A DNA stretch of 64,000 nucleotides from Pseudomonas sp. SCA2728.1_7 (GTDB lineage: Bacteria; Pseudomonadota; Gammaproteobacteria; Pseudomonadales; Pseudomonadaceae), in the NCBI RefSeq assembly GCF_018138145.1, contig NZ_CP073104.1:3906001-3970000 (forward strand), given 5' to 3'. Under the pieces are notes generated by a model, which did no database searches, was not told where the DNA came from, and was given only the letters and a program-made list of their open reading frames with translations. Position 1 is the stretch's first letter, and each line of letters begins with the position of its first letter. The position numbers and the translations under genes were made by a program. This document shows positions 28,486 through 37,566 of this stretch, piece after piece.

Positions 28486-28538
28486 GGCACACCTCGATTA
28501 TTCAGACACACAGGCTAGGCGCCTTCGGCGGCGTTGCC

Positions 28539-28556
28539 CATTACAAACTTGTAATC
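28539..28556. promoter_or_regulatory. HprR/CusR-type box
   Basis: A perfect palindrome, ATTACAA AC TTGTAAT (28540-28555), in the divergent gap. It resembles the CATTACAA-N2-TTGTAATG box described for HprR and CusR. It lies 54 bases before the regulator and 66 before the HbpS-like gene. Confidence 0.75.
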
Positions 28557-28621
28557 AGACTGACGAGGTTCTGACGAGGATCGACGATTAAGGTGGCGAC
28601 CTTCGCTTTTGGAGGCTGTCC

Positions 28622-29104
28622 ATGACCGTTAAATTCCTCGTTGCAAGCCTGATGATCGGCCTCAGTGGTGCCGCTGTCGCCAGCCCTGAGCTACCGCGTC
28701 ACGCCGACCTCGACCTGAAAACCGCACGCCTTCTCGCCGACACGGCAATGGCCAATTGCACCGGCACGGTGTCGGTGCTCGATCGGGGCGGCAATCTGCT
28801 AGTGACCCTGCGCGGCGATGGCGTAGGCCCGCACAACACTGTTGCCAGCCAGCGCAAGGCTTACACCGCGCTGTCGACGAAAACCGCGACCCGATTGTTC
28901 GCCGAACGCGCTCGCAGCAACCCGGAAACCGCCAACCTCAACACCCTCGATGAATTGCTGCTGCTTGGCGGCGGTATCCCGCTGTTCCTCGGCACTGAAC
29001 TGGTGGGCGCGATGGGCGTGGCCGGTTCCGGCGGCGGTGAGCAAGACGAAAACTGTGCGATCAAGGCTGCCGAGAAAACCGGTCTGGCCATAACCCGTTC
29101 CTAA
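28622..29104 (+). CDS. Secreted GlcG/HbpS-family protein
   Basis: GlcG/HbpS (DUF336, PF03928) protein of 160 aa with a signal peptide (MTVKFLVASLMIGLSGAAVA). The family core is LAD.AMANC, VSVLDRGGNLLVTLRGDG, and SQRKAYTAL through LLLLGGGIPLF with GAMGVAGSGG near the end. HbpS proteins bind heme and act as extracellular sensors or stress proteins. Two Cys (in MANCTG and ENCAIK) could form a disulfide in the periplasm. It is followed after 15 bases by the transthyretin-like gene, and both are divergent from a HprRS-like two-component pair. GGAGG precedes the start. Confidence 0.85.
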   Translation: MTVKFLVASLMIGLSGAAVASPELPRHADLDLKTARLLADTAMANCTGTVSVLDRGGNLLVTLRGDGVGPHNTVASQRKAYTALSTKTATRLFAERARSNPETANLNTLDELLLLGGGIPLFLGTELVGAMGVAGSGGGEQDENCAIKAAEKTGLAITRS

Positions 29105-29119
29105 TAAGGAGTTTCATTC

Positions 29120-29530
29120 ATGACGACTATGCGCATGACCCTTGCCGCGCTCGGCCTGAGCGCGTTTTCAAGCCTTGCACTCGCCGCCGGTAATCCGTTG
29201 AGCGTGCACGTGCTCAATCTGGAAAATGGCCTGCCGTCGCCGGGCATCGACGTGACCCTGGAAAAACACGTTGGCCAGAACTGGCAGCCGTTGGCCCAAG
29301 GCACCACCAATGAACAGGGGCGGATTGCCGAACTGTTCCCGGCCAAACAGCCTTTTGAAGCGGGTGAATACCGCGTAGTGTTCAAGACCGGCGAGTACTT
29401 CAAGAAGATCAAGCACGATACGTTCTTCCCGGAAATCCCGGTGATTTTTGAAGTGAAGCAGACCGATCAGCACTACCACATCCCGCTGCTGCTCAGCCCG
29501 TACGGTTTCTCGACCTATCGCGGTTCCTGA
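29120..29530 (+). CDS. hiuH: Periplasmic transthyretin-like protein / 5-hydroxyisourate hydrolase
   Basis: Transthyretin-related protein of 136 aa that hydrolyses 5-hydroxyisourate in the purine/urate pathway in characterised members. The signal peptide is MTTMRMTLAALGLSAFSSLA to LAA. Catalytic markers are the His in LSVHVLN near 29, Arg in AELFP-region neighbours, the His in HYHIPLLLSPYGFSTY, and the closing YRGS tetrapeptide typical of the enzyme. Export to the periplasm matches E. coli YedX (HiuH), which also lies beside a CusRS-like system (HprRS). AAGGAG precedes the ATG. Followed by a long perfect REP palindrome. Confidence 0.88.
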   Translation: MTTMRMTLAALGLSAFSSLALAAGNPLSVHVLNLENGLPSPGIDVTLEKHVGQNWQPLAQGTTNEQGRIAELFPAKQPFEAGEYRVVFKTGEYFKKIKHDTFFPEIPVIFEVKQTDQHYHIPLLLSPYGFSTYRGS

Positions 29531-29549
29531 GCCCTACACAAATCCCCCT

Positions 29550-29638
29550 GTAGGAGTGAGCCTGCTCGCGATAGCAATCTGTCAGTCACAGATTGATCAA
29601 CTGACAGATTGCTATCGCGAGCAGGCTCACTCCTACAA
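29550..29638. repeat. Long perfect REP palindrome (38-bp arms)
   Basis: Arms start TGTAGGAGTGAGCCTGCTCG and continue through GCGATAGCAATCTGTCAGT; the inverted copy is exact over all 38 bases around a 13-base loop. It is a likely terminator for hiuH and the converging Crp-type gene. Confidence 0.9.
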
Positions 29639-29655
29639 TGGTTCGGCGTTGGATC

Positions 29656-30333
29656 CTAGATCGTGGCCAGGGCGCGCAATCGTGCGGCGTCGAGGATTTC
29701 GATCTCGCCATACCCGAGCCCGATAATCCCCTGCCCCTGAAAATCCTTGAGAATCTGGTTGGTGGTCTGCCGCGACAGCGACAGCATCGATGCCAACTGC
29801 TCCTGCGGCAGTTGCAGTACCCGGCGTGGCGCGTCGAGTTCGCCGTAGCCTTCGGCGATCATCAGCAAGCGATGAGCCAGACGCGCCGGGGCTGGCAGCA
29901 GGCTCAGTTGTTCGAGGTTGATAAAGGTCAGGCGCAGTTTGTGGCTCATCAGTAACGCCAGATGCCGCCAGTACCCGGGGTTCTCATCCAGCAACTTCAG
30001 CAAAGTTGCCTGCGGGATATTGAGCAGTGTGCACGGCCCGACCGCATAGGCGTCATGGGTGCGCGGCTGGCCATCGAACAGGCAGATTTCACCAAACCAG
30101 TGCGGCGCTTCCACCAGACTCAGCAACGCTTCCTTACCCTGCTCACTCACCGCACCGATGCGCACGGCGCCATCAAGCACCGCGTACAAACCGCACGGCG
30201 CATCACCACGCTGAAACAAGCGCTGCCCTGCCGTCAGCCGCCGCTCCCGGGCCGCCGCGAGCAGACTATCCTGAAAGGACACCGGTAGATGACTGAACCA
30301 TTGGCCACTCATCAATCGCGAACGCATTTGCAT
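29656..30333 (-). CDS. Crp/Fnr-family transcription regulator
   Basis: Regulator of 225 aa. The start was set at MQMRSRLMSGQWFSHL, with AGGAG five bases before; the frame stays open far upstream but without a ribosome site. The cyclic-nucleotide-type fold covers about 10-125 (LFQRGDAPCGLYAVLDGAVRI, GEICLFDGQPRTHDAYA) and the HTH about 150-215 (LPQEQLASMLSLSRQTTNQILKDFQGQGII). It has no Fnr-type Cys cluster, and a second Arg for cAMP binding is uncertain. Ligand unknown. Divergent from the Mpo1-like gene. Confidence 0.88.
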   Translation of the reverse strand: MQMRSRLMSGQWFSHLPVSFQDSLLAAARERRLTAGQRLFQRGDAPCGLYAVLDGAVRIGAVSEQGKEALLSLVEAPHWFGEICLFDGQPRTHDAYAVGPCTLLNIPQATLLKLLDENPGYWRHLALLMSHKLRLTFINLEQLSLLPAPARLAHRLLMIAEGYGELDAPRRVLQLPQEQLASMLSLSRQTTNQILKDFQGQGIIGLGYGEIEILDAARLRALATI

Positions 30334-30417
30334 AAACACTCCTGGATTGTCGCCTGCCTGACAGAGCGAACCCTGATCCCGAGGGATGATGCGATCAACC
30401 CTAACGGAGGAACAACA

Positions 30418-30942
30418 ATGAAAAGCCTCGTCGACCATCTCAGTCAATACGCCGCCTACCACCGTGACCCGCGCAACATCGCCAGCCACTTTATCGGCAT
30501 TCCGCTGATTGTGGTGGCGGTGGCGGTTTTGTTGTCGCGGCCAGAATGGTCGCTGGGCGGGTTGTGGATATCGCCAGCGGTTGTGTTGGCGCTGGCCTCG
30601 GCGTGGTTTTACCTGCGTCTGGAATTGAAGCTCGGGGTATTGATGACAGTGCTGATGGGCCTGTCGGTCTGGGCCGGGCATGTATTGGCGCAGCAGAGCA
30701 CCATGGTCTGGTTGAGCAGCGGGCTGGCGATGTTTGTCGTTGGCTGGGTGATCCAGTTTGTCGGGCATCACTATGAAGGGCGCAAACCGGCGTTTGTCGA
30801 CGATGTCAGCGGGCTGATTGTCGGGCCGTTGTTTGTGGTGGCCGAGTTGGCGTTCATGCTCGGGATGCGGCATGAGTTGAAAGAGCAGATCGAGGCGCGG
30901 GCGGGGGTGGTGCGGGTCAATCCGAATCGTGCGGCTGTCTGA
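30418..30942 (+). CDS. Mpo1-like (DUF962) membrane protein
   Basis: Integral membrane protein of 174 aa, DUF962/Mpo1 family. Yeast Mpo1 is an iron-dependent dioxygenase in alpha-oxidation of 2-hydroxy fatty acids. Conserved His positions are visible in AAYHRDPRNIASHFIGIP near 12-29 and IQFVGHHYEGRKPAF near 110-124. Four hydrophobic segments lie at about 25-45, 48-65, 72-90 and 92-112. ATG 30418 was chosen because ACGGAGG lies seven bases before; the upstream open frame has no such site. It is divergent from the Crp-type regulator, a possible controller. Function here is inferred from the family only. Confidence 0.85.
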   Translation: MKSLVDHLSQYAAYHRDPRNIASHFIGIPLIVVAVAVLLSRPEWSLGGLWISPAVVLALASAWFYLRLELKLGVLMTVLMGLSVWAGHVLAQQSTMVWLSSGLAMFVVGWVIQFVGHHYEGRKPAFVDDVSGLIVGPLFVVAELAFMLGMRHELKEQIEARAGVVRVNPNRAAV

Positions 30943-30947
30943 ATCGC

Positions 30948-31042
30948 TTTCGCGAGCAAGCTCGCTCCCACAGTGGACTGGTGCTGAACACAAAATTCAT
31001 GTCCGACCGAATTCCCTGTGGGAGCGAGCCTGCTCGCGAAGC
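30948..31042. repeat. REP pair
   Basis: GCTTTCGCGAGCAAGCTCGC and the inverted GGGAGCGAGCCTGCTCGCGA arm, separated by about 45 bases. It lies between the convergent Mpo1-like gene and cysA. Confidence 0.85.
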
Positions 31043-31050
31043 TTTTGATC

Positions 31051-32040
31051 TTAAAGGCTGGCGACTTTCTGCCAGACCTTCGGCTTGAAGAACAAGGTTT
31101 CACCCTTGGCCAAGCCGATCAGGCTGTCGTGATCTTTCACCACTTCGGCCTCGATCAGATCAGTCTGCCCTTCTACCTTCAACGTCACCCGCGTGGTCGC
31201 GCCCAACGGCCGGATATCACGCACCTCAGCAGCATGGTGATCTTCCAGCTCATGCTTGGACAACGACACTTCATGCGGGCGGAACAGCACGTGGTTGTCG
31301 TCGCTCAACAGCAAGCGGTTCGAATCGCCGAGGAAGTGATAAACGAAATCGCTGGCCGGGTTTTCGTAGACGTCGCCTGGTGAGCCGATCTGCTCGATCA
31401 CACCCTTGTTCATCACCACAATGCGGTCAGCAACTTCCATCGCCTCTTCCTGGTCGTGGGTCACGAACACCGAGGTCAGGTTGATGTCTTCGTGCAGACG
31501 CGCCAACCAGCGGCGCAGTTCTTTACGCACCTTGGCATCGAGCGCACCGAACGGCTCATCCAGCAGCAACACTTTCGGCTCGACCGCCAAGGCCCGGGCC
31601 AGGGCGATACGCTGACGCTGACCACCGGACAACTGCTCCGGATAACGATCCGACAGCCAGTCCAGCTGCACCATGTTCAGCAGTTCGTGAACCTTGGTCG
31701 CGATCTGGCTTTCGCTCGGGCGCTGGTTCTTCGGCTTCATGCGCAGGCCGAAGGCAACGTTGTCGAACACGGTCATGTGGCGGAACAAGGCGTAGTGCTG
31801 GAACACGAAACCGACGTTGCGATCACGCACGTCGTGGCCGGAAACGTCTTCACCGTGGAAAACGATATTGCCGTTATCCGGGGTTTCCAGACCGGCGATG
31901 ATCCGCAATAGCGTGGTCTTGCCGCAGCCCGACGGGCCGAGCAGCGCGACCAGTTCACCGCTGTGGATGTCCAGGCTGATGTTGTCCAGCGCCTTGAAGG
32001 CATTGAAATTCTTGCTGACGTTACGCACTTCGATCGACAT
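31051..32040 (-). CDS. cysA: Sulfate/thiosulfate importer, ATPase
   Basis: ATPase (329 aa) of the sulfate/thiosulfate importer. Walker A is GPSGCGKTT, the signature [15 protein letters not shown], and Walker [22 protein letters not shown]-terminal TOBE-type regulatory domain runs from about 235 ([16 protein letters not shown]). Last gene of cysT-cysW-cysA, three bases after the cysW stop. It resembles PA0280 of P. aeruginosa in content and neighbours. Expression is expected to depend on CysB and low sulfate. Confidence 0.95.
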   Translation of the reverse strand: MSIEVRNVSKNFNAFKALDNISLDIHSGELVALLGPSGCGKTTLLRIIAGLETPDNGNIVFHGEDVSGHDVRDRNVGFVFQHYALFRHMTVFDNVAFGLRMKPKNQRPSESQIATKVHELLNMVQLDWLSDRYPEQLSGGQRQRIALARALAVEPKVLLLDEPFGALDAKVRKELRRWLARLHEDINLTSVFVTHDQEEAMEVADRIVVMNKGVIEQIGSPGDVYENPASDFVYHFLGDSNRLLLSDDNHVLFRPHEVSLSKHELEDHHAAEVRDIRPLGATTRVTLKVEGQTDLIEAEVVKDHDSLIGLAKGETLFFKPKVWQKVASL

Positions 32041-32043
32041 GAA

Positions 32044-32916
32044 TTATTCCTCCGCGGCGCTGGCGCGCAGGCGGTTGATACGGTTTTCGCTCCACTGCTT
32101 GAGCAGCAGGATGAAGAGCGCCAGGATCAGCAACAGGCTCGCCACAGCGAACGCGGCCACGTGGTTGTATTCGTTGTAGAGGATCTCGACGTGCAACGGC
32201 AAGGTGTTGGTCACCCCGCGAATGTGCCCGGACACCACCGACACCGCACCGAATTCACCCATGGCCCGCGCGGTACACAGCACCACGCCATAGATCAGGC
32301 CCCATTTGATGTTGGGGACGGTGACGTGCCAGAACATCTGCCAGCCATTGGCGCCGAGCAAACGCGCGGCCTCCTCTTCCTGTGTGCCTTGTTCCTGCAT
32401 CAGCGGGATCAGCTCACGGGCCACGAACGGCACGGTGACGAAGATCGTCGCCAGCACGATGCCCGGCAGGGCGAAGACGATCTGGATGTCGTGATCCTGC
32501 AGCCAAGGCCCGAACAGGCCCTGCGCGCCAAACATCAGCACGTAGACCAGACCGGCGATTACCGGCGATACCGAGAACGGCAAGTCAATCAGGGTCACCA
32601 GCATGCTCTTGCCGCGGAACGAGTACTTGCTCACGCACCACGCGGCGCTGACGCCGAACACCAGGTTCAACGGCACAGAAATCAACACGGCGAATACGGT
32701 GAGTTTCAGTGCCGACAGTGCATCCGGTTCAAAGATCGCGGTGAAGAACGCACCGAGGCCATTCTTCAAACCCTGCGATACCACAATGAACAACGGCAGC
32801 AGCAGAAACAGGAAAAAGACCAGCCAGCCAAGGCCGATCAGGATTCTGCGCGAAGTGGCACTGCCACGGCGTGCAGCGTTGGCCGAAGAGGCGGCCGCAA
32901 TAGACGATTGGGACAT
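32044..32916 (-). CDS. cysW: Sulfate/thiosulfate importer permease CysW
   Basis: Inner-membrane permease (290 aa). The sequence has the CysW permease pattern, six hydrophobic segments and the EAA-type loop [23 protein letters not shown] near 170-192. The N-terminal 25 residues are Ala/Ser-rich and cytoplasmic. It pairs with CysT to form the channel. It starts 12 bases after the cysT stop and ends 3 before cysA, confirming one transcript. Confidence 0.95.
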   Translation of the reverse strand: MSQSSIAAASSANAARRGSATSRRILIGLGWLVFFLFLLLPLFIVVSQGLKNGLGAFFTAIFEPDALSALKLTVFAVLISVPLNLVFGVSAAWCVSKYSFRGKSMLVTLIDLPFSVSPVIAGLVYVLMFGAQGLFGPWLQDHDIQIVFALPGIVLATIFVTVPFVARELIPLMQEQGTQEEEAARLLGANGWQMFWHVTVPNIKWGLIYGVVLCTARAMGEFGAVSVVSGHIRGVTNTLPLHVEILYNEYNHVAAFAVASLLLILALFILLLKQWSENRINRLRASAAEE

Positions 32917-32928
32917 GTTCGCGCCTCC

Positions 32929-33747
32929 TTATGGGGTTTCGATGCGCCGCTGCAGCAAGTTGATCAGCAGCAACAGGACGAAGGAAACCACCAGCATCAG
33001 CACGCCGATGGCGGTAGCGCCGGTGTAATCGTATTGGTCAAGTTTGACCATGATCAGCAGCGGCAGGATCTCGGTTTTCATCGGCATGTTGCCGGCAATG
33101 AATATCACCGAACCGTACTCGCCGACGCCACGCGCAAACGCCAGGGCAAAACCGGTGAGCCAGGCTGGCAGCAGCGCAGGTACGAGGATGTGGCGGAACA
33201 CCTGCAACGGTTTCGCGCCGAGGCACGCGGCAGCTTCTTCGACTTCACGGGGAATGTCGGCCAGCACCGGCTGCACCGTGCGCACCACGAACGGCAGGGT
33301 GACGAAGGTCAGCGCCAGAGTGATACCGAGCGGGGTGTAGGCGATTTTGAAACCGAGGTCGGCAGCGAACTGGCCGACCAGTCCAGCCGGCGCGTACAAC
33401 GCAGTCAGCGCAATACCGGCCACCGCGGTCGGCAGGGCGAACGGCAGATCGATCATCGCGTCGATCACCTTGCGCCCCGGGAAGGTGTAGCGCACCAGCA
33501 CCCAGGCCAGCAGCGTGCCGATGATGCCGTTGATGATCGCGGCACACAGCGCGGTGCCGAAGCTCAGCTTCAAGGCCGCAAGCACCCGCGGTGCGGAGAT
33601 GATCGCCCAGAACTGATCCCAGGTGAGTTGGGCGGCGTGGACGAACATCGCCGCCAGCGGGATAAGCACAATCAGGCTGAGGTACACCAAGGTGTAGCCC
33701 AGCGTCAGCCCGAAGCCGGGTATGACGGGGGAGATACGACGCGACAT
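32929..33747 (-). CDS. cysT: Sulfate/thiosulfate importer permease CysT
   Basis: Inner-membrane permease (272 aa), CysT (CysU) type. Six hydrophobic segments; the EAA loop is REVEEAAACLGAKPLQVFRHILVP near 163-186. It begins MSRRISPVIPGFGLTLGYTL. First gene after sbp, separated from it by a 170-base gap with a REP pair that may reduce transcription of the membrane genes relative to sbp. Confidence 0.95.
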   Translation of the reverse strand: MSRRISPVIPGFGLTLGYTLVYLSLIVLIPLAAMFVHAAQLTWDQFWAIISAPRVLAALKLSFGTALCAAIINGIIGTLLAWVLVRYTFPGRKVIDAMIDLPFALPTAVAGIALTALYAPAGLVGQFAADLGFKIAYTPLGITLALTFVTLPFVVRTVQPVLADIPREVEEAAACLGAKPLQVFRHILVPALLPAWLTGFALAFARGVGEYGSVIFIAGNMPMKTEILPLLIMVKLDQYDYTGATAIGVLMLVVSFVLLLLINLLQRRIETP

Positions 33748-33773
33748 AAAAGTCCTTGGTTAAAAACGCATCA

Positions 33774-33880
33774 ATGTGGGAGCGAGCCTGCTCGCGAAGA
33801 GGGAGTATCAGTCAACATCCCTGTCGCCTGAAATACCGCCTTCGCGAGCAGGTCGAATCGTCGCACCGTCGCTCCCACAT
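33774..33880. repeat. REP pair with a disrupted right arm
   Basis: The left arm GTGGGAGCGAGCCTGCTCGC is intact. The right arm reads CGCGAGCAGG, then about 15 extra bases (TCGAATCGTCGCACC), then GTCGCTCCCACAT, so the usual core is split. It lies between sbp and cysT. Confidence 0.8.
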
Positions 33881-33917
33881 GTGGTGTGCCTAAACAGTAG
33901 GCTCGTTGTGGGTCAGA

Positions 33918-34931
33918 TTACTGCGCCTGATAAATCTGGTCGAACACGCCACCGTCATTGAAGAATTTCGGCTGCGCGGTTTTCCAGCCGCCGAAGTCCT
34001 TGTCGATGGTCACCAGGTCCAGTTTCGGGAACTGCTGGGCGTACTTGGCAGCTACGTCCTTGTCACGCGGACGGTAGAAGTTCTTCGCCGCGATCTCCTG
34101 ACCGGCCGGGCTGTACAGGTGCTTCAGGTAGGCTTCGGCGATCTGCTCGTTGCCTTTCTTCTCGGCGTTCTTGTCGACCACCGCCACTGGCGGCTCGGCG
34201 AGGATCGACAGCGAAGGCACGACAATGTCGAACTTGTCGGCGCCGCCATCTTCTTTCAGAGCCAGGAACGCTTCGTTTTCCCAGGCCAGCAACACGTCAC
34301 CCTGACCGTTGTTGACGAAGGTAATGGTCGAACCGCGTGCACCGGTGTCGAGGATCGGCACGTGCTTGAACAGGGTCTGCACATATTCTTTGGCTTTGGC
34401 TTCGTCACCGCCGTTGGCTTTCAGGCCGTAGGCCCACGCGGCAAGGAAGTTCCAGCGGGCGCCGCCGGAGGTTTTCGGGTTCGGGGTGATCACCGAGACG
34501 TCATTCTTGACCAGATCGCCCCAGTCCTTGATGCCTTTCGGGTTGCCCTTGCGCACCAGGAAGACGATGGTCGAGGTGTACGGCGTGCTCGCTTCCGGCA
34601 GACGCTTCTGCCAGTCGGCCGGCAGGGTCTTGCCGAGTTTGGCGATTTCGTCGATGTCACCGGCCAATGCCAGGGTCACGACGTCAGCGCGCAGACCGTC
34701 GATCACCGCACGGCCCTGCTTGCCCGAACCACCGTGGGATTGCTGGATTTTCACGGTGTCGCCAGCATGATCTTTCTGCCAGAACTTGATGAACTCAGCG
34801 TTGTAGTCCTGATACAGCTCGCGCGTCGGGTCATACGACACATTGAGCAGTTCGTAATCCTTGGCAACCGCGGAACCGGCAAACACAGCGCTGGCCAGGG
34901 CGGCCAAAGCGTAACGGCGAATCGACGACAT
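33918..34931 (-). CDS. sbp: Periplasmic sulfate-binding protein
   Basis: Sulfate-binding protein of 337 aa with signal peptide [20 protein letters not shown] to AVA. Family motifs include [50 protein letters not shown] and the C-terminal YRPRD. Sulfate is bound by main-chain NH groups, so no charged ligand is expected. The protein has no Met after the initiator and no Cys, a classic sulfur-sparing trait. It follows oscA and precedes cysTWA. Expected to be abundant under sulfate limitation. Confidence 0.95.
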   Translation of the reverse strand: MSSIRRYALAALASAVFAGSAVAKDYELLNVSYDPTRELYQDYNAEFIKFWQKDHAGDTVKIQQSHGGSGKQGRAVIDGLRADVVTLALAGDIDEIAKLGKTLPADWQKRLPEASTPYTSTIVFLVRKGNPKGIKDWGDLVKNDVSVITPNPKTSGGARWNFLAAWAYGLKANGGDEAKAKEYVQTLFKHVPILDTGARGSTITFVNNGQGDVLLAWENEAFLALKEDGGADKFDIVVPSLSILAEPPVAVVDKNAEKKGNEQIAEAYLKHLYSPAGQEIAAKNFYRPRDKDVAAKYAQQFPKLDLVTIDKDFGGWKTAQPKFFNDGGVFDQIYQAQ

Positions 34932-35000
34932 GGTGAAAGCTCCTGGAATTCTTGGTGGTGGCTTTTTCTTATGTATTTCGGAAATCGTGTTGCCGGTTCA

Positions 35001-35072
35001 AAGATCGCAGCCTTCGACAGCTCCTACGCACAGCCCCCTGTAGGAGCTGCCGCAGGCTGCGATCTTTTGATC
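35001..35072. repeat. REP pair, GATCGCAGCC type
   Basis: AAGATCGCAGCCTTCGACAG with CTCCTACG and the inverted TAGGAGCTGCCGCAGGCTGC arm. It lies between oscA and sbp. Confidence 0.85.
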
Positions 35073-35078
35073 TTCAAC

Positions 35079-35261
35079 TCAGCCCGGTTGTTTGCCCGGT
35101 TGCTGCAAACGGAATTTCTCTTTGCGTTCGATCTGCACGACCTGCGCGTTGTGCACAGTGATCTCCACCGCGCCGAAACGCAGATCGCGCAGGGCGCTCT
35201 GGATTTCACGCAAGATGGTGCTTTCGTCCTGACCGTCAACGCTGCGAAGGGATGCGCTCAT
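35079..35261 (-). CDS. oscA: OscA (YezD/DUF2292 family) small protein
   Basis: 60-residue protein of the YezD/DUF2292 family. In Pseudomonas, OscA is needed to use organosulfur compounds, notably when chromate blocks sulfate uptake. The family block is LREIQSALRDLRFGAVEITVHNAQVVQIERKEK, followed by a short basic tail. Only the initiator Met and no Cys. It is upstream of sbp-cysTWA, the position reported for oscA in other pseudomonads. GGAGCAG-type ribosome site. The upstream DNA has ATTCTTAAA...TTTTAAGAAT, a likely CysB-dependent region. Confidence 0.9.
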   Translation of the reverse strand: MSASLRSVDGQDESTILREIQSALRDLRFGAVEITVHNAQVVQIERKEKFRLQQPGKQPG

Positions 35262-35343
35262 GGTGCTGCTCCTTTGAATGGGATTTGCCTGGCAGTGGGC
35301 GGCACTGCGTTCGGCGTAGGAGCAATATAAGAGAGGCGCGGAT

Positions 35344-35370
35344 ATTCTTAAAAAGACTATTTAAGAATGT
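35344..35370 (-). promoter_or_regulatory. Palindromic putative regulatory site upstream of oscA
   Basis: On the minus strand ATTCTTAAATAG, TC, TTTTTAAGAAT. The interior TAAATAGTCTT matches TAAATAGCTTC at the hydrolase promoter (6379-6397). 83 bases from the oscA start. CysB binding is inferred. Confidence 0.4.
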
Positions 35371-35500
35371 TTATATAACTGAAAAACTGATCGTTCCCAC
35401 GCGCAGCAAAGGAATGCCGCCGGCGGCGCTCTGCGCCGCGATTTTGCTGTGGACGCGGAGCGCCCCGGGCGGTATTCCCACGCGAAATGAAGGAACAAAT

Positions 35501-37432
35501 TCAGCCAATCACCGGAGTTCTCGCCCAATCAATCTCCTGCTCCGGAACCGGCCGCCCAAACCAATACCCCTGCCCCAGATCGCATTCCTGCTCAAGCAGA
35601 AACGCCGCCTGCTCAACCTGTTCGATACCCTCGGCGTGCACCTGCATGCCCATGCTCCGGGCCAACGCGATAATCACCCGAACAATCGCCGCGTCGTCCT
35701 CATCCCACGGCAACCCGGCGACGAAACCCTGATCGATCTTCAGTTTCTGCACCGGCAAGCGCTTGAGCCGTAACAGCGACGAATAGCCCGTGCCGAAATC
35801 ATCGATGGCCAGGCGAATACCCAACTCGCGCAAACGGTGCATCTGCTCCAGCGCCACTTCCGGATCATCCATCACCGCGCTTTCAGTGACTTCCAGCTCC
35901 AGATACGCCGGATCCAGCCCGGTGTCGTGCAGCACCTGCGCAACCTGTTGGTACAACTCACGACGAGCGAACAATCGTGACGAAACATTCACCGCGACAA
36001 ACGACAGCACCAGCCCGGTCTGCTGCCACTGGCACATTTGTCGACACGCCTGCTGCATGACCCAAGCGTCGATTTCGGCGATCAGCCCGGTGCGCTCGGC
36101 AATAGGGATGAATTCCGCCGGCGAGACCAGGCCGCGTTGCGGATGCTGCCAACGCACCAAGGCTTCGACGCCAATCAGGCGACTGGTTTTCAAGTCATGC
36201 ACGGGTTGGTAGTAAACCCGCAGTTCCTGCTGCTCCAGCGCGCGGCGCAGCTCGAATGCGATCTCCACACGTTGCTGGGCGTGGGCGGTAAGTTCTTCGG
36301 TATACAAGGCATAACCGTTACGGCCGCTGCTCTTGGCCTTGAACAGCGCCGCATCGGCATTGCGCAACAGTTGCTCGGCGCTTAGCGCATCGCTGGGGAA
36401 CAGGCTGATGCCGAGGCTGGCGTTGATGAACAACTGATTGCCATCAATGCTGAACGGCTCCTTCAGCGCATCGAGAATCCGTTGCGCCAGCGCCGCCGCC
36501 TGCACCGGCTGTGGACAACTTTCCGCCAGTACCGCGAACTCATCGCCGCCGAGCCGCGCCAGGGAAATGCCGGGGCCGAACAGCGCTTGCAAACGCGCCG
36601 CCACGGCCTTGAGCAAGCGATCGCCGACGTTATGGCCGAGGCTGTCGTTGATCATCTTGAAGTGATCGAGATCGAGCATCAGCAATGCACAGCCGCGCTT
36701 GTGGTTTTGCGCCGAGGCCAGCGCCTGCTCGGCGCGATCGCTGAACAGCAGACGATTGGGCAGATCGGTCAGCGGATCGTGGTGTGCGAGGTGTTTGAGT
36801 TCATGCTCGGAATCCTTGATCGCGCTGATGTCGGAGAACACCGCAACGTAATGGCTGAGCCGGCCCTGATCATCGTGAATGACCCGGATGGTCTGCCACT
36901 GTGGATAAATCTCGCCGCTTTTGCGCCGGTTCCAGATCTCGCCGCTCCATTCGCCCTGCGACTCAAGGGTAGCGAACATCGCCTGATAGAACCCTGGCGG
37001 ATGGTGGCCGGATTTGAACAGACTCGGCTGCTGCCCGAGCACTTCCTCGCGTTGATAACCGGTGATCTCGATGAACGCACGATTGACGTGCACGATCAGC
37101 CCTTGATGGTTGGTGACCAACACCCCTTCGCGGGTGCAATCGAAGACCGCCGCGGCCTGACGCAGGCGTTCGCGATCAGCGTGGCGCTCGCGCAAACGCG
37201 CGCCAATCCCGAGAAACTCACACAAGCGCGCCCGCGCCAGAAAAATCAGCCCGGCGCTGAGCGCCGCAAAGACGTAACCGTTGATCAGTTGCCATCGGGC
37301 AAGATCGACGGAGTTATCGAAGAAATTGTTTAATAAATGATCAGTACCTTGCAGCCAGACAGCGGCAAGCACGAGATAGAGCAGCGCTGCACGCAATGCA
37401 TCGCGGTAAGTGGCAGGCATTCGGCTGTCCAT
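35501..37432 (-). CDS. Membrane PAS-GGDEF-EAL protein, PipA-like
   Basis: Bifunctional-type c-di-GMP protein of 643 aa. Membrane helices lie at about 11-28 and 47-68, a PAS domain at about 90-205, GGDEF at about 213-380 (motif GGDEF at 295-299) and EAL at about 395-640 (EAL at 423-425, DDFGTGYSSL, KIDQGFV). Both active-site motifs are intact. No RxxD inhibitory site precedes GGDEF. The orthologous position in P. aeruginosa, next to sbp and desA, is PA0285 (PipA), reported as a phosphodiesterase. Net activity cannot be decided from sequence. Confidence 0.92.
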   Translation of the reverse strand: MDSRMPATYRDALRAALLYLVLAAVWLQGTDHLLNNFFDNSVDLARWQLINGYVFAALSAGLIFLARARLCEFLGIGARLRERHADRERLRQAAAVFDCTREGVLVTNHQGLIVHVNRAFIEITGYQREEVLGQQPSLFKSGHHPPGFYQAMFATLESQGEWSGEIWNRRKSGEIYPQWQTIRVIHDDQGRLSHYVAVFSDISAIKDSEHELKHLAHHDPLTDLPNRLLFSDRAEQALASAQNHKRGCALLMLDLDHFKMINDSLGHNVGDRLLKAVAARLQALFGPGISLARLGGDEFAVLAESCPQPVQAAALAQRILDALKEPFSIDGNQLFINASLGISLFPSDALSAEQLLRNADAALFKAKSSGRNGYALYTEELTAHAQQRVEIAFELRRALEQQELRVYYQPVHDLKTSRLIGVEALVRWQHPQRGLVSPAEFIPIAERTGLIAEIDAWVMQQACRQMCQWQQTGLVLSFVAVNVSSRLFARRELYQQVAQVLHDTGLDPAYLELEVTESAVMDDPEVALEQMHRLRELGIRLAIDDFGTGYSSLLRLKRLPVQKLKIDQGFVAGLPWDEDDAAIVRVIIALARSMGMQVHAEGIEQVEQAAFLLEQECDLGQGYWFGRPVPEQEIDWARTPVIG

Positions 37433-37566
37433 GTCCCTACAAAAAGGTTGGAATTATAGGTCAAGAAACATCCAGCGACTCTTATCTGAAAGGGCGACTG
37501 GTTTTATCTGTGTGCTTGGTGATAATGCAACGGCTGTTTTTATCTTTATCGAGGGCCCTATAGCCT

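Noticed and set aside
31963..33831. 622-codon open frame on the plus strand
   Set aside because: It is antisense to cysA, cysW and cysT, has a biased Gln/His/Arg composition typical of a shadow frame in GC-rich DNA, and matches no family.
35393..35485. Possible small gene or RNA in the GC-rich stretch upstream of oscA
   Set aside because: It holds palindromic words of the GTTCCCACGC...GGGAATGC repeat type common in this genus. No start with a ribosome site and no terminator are seen.
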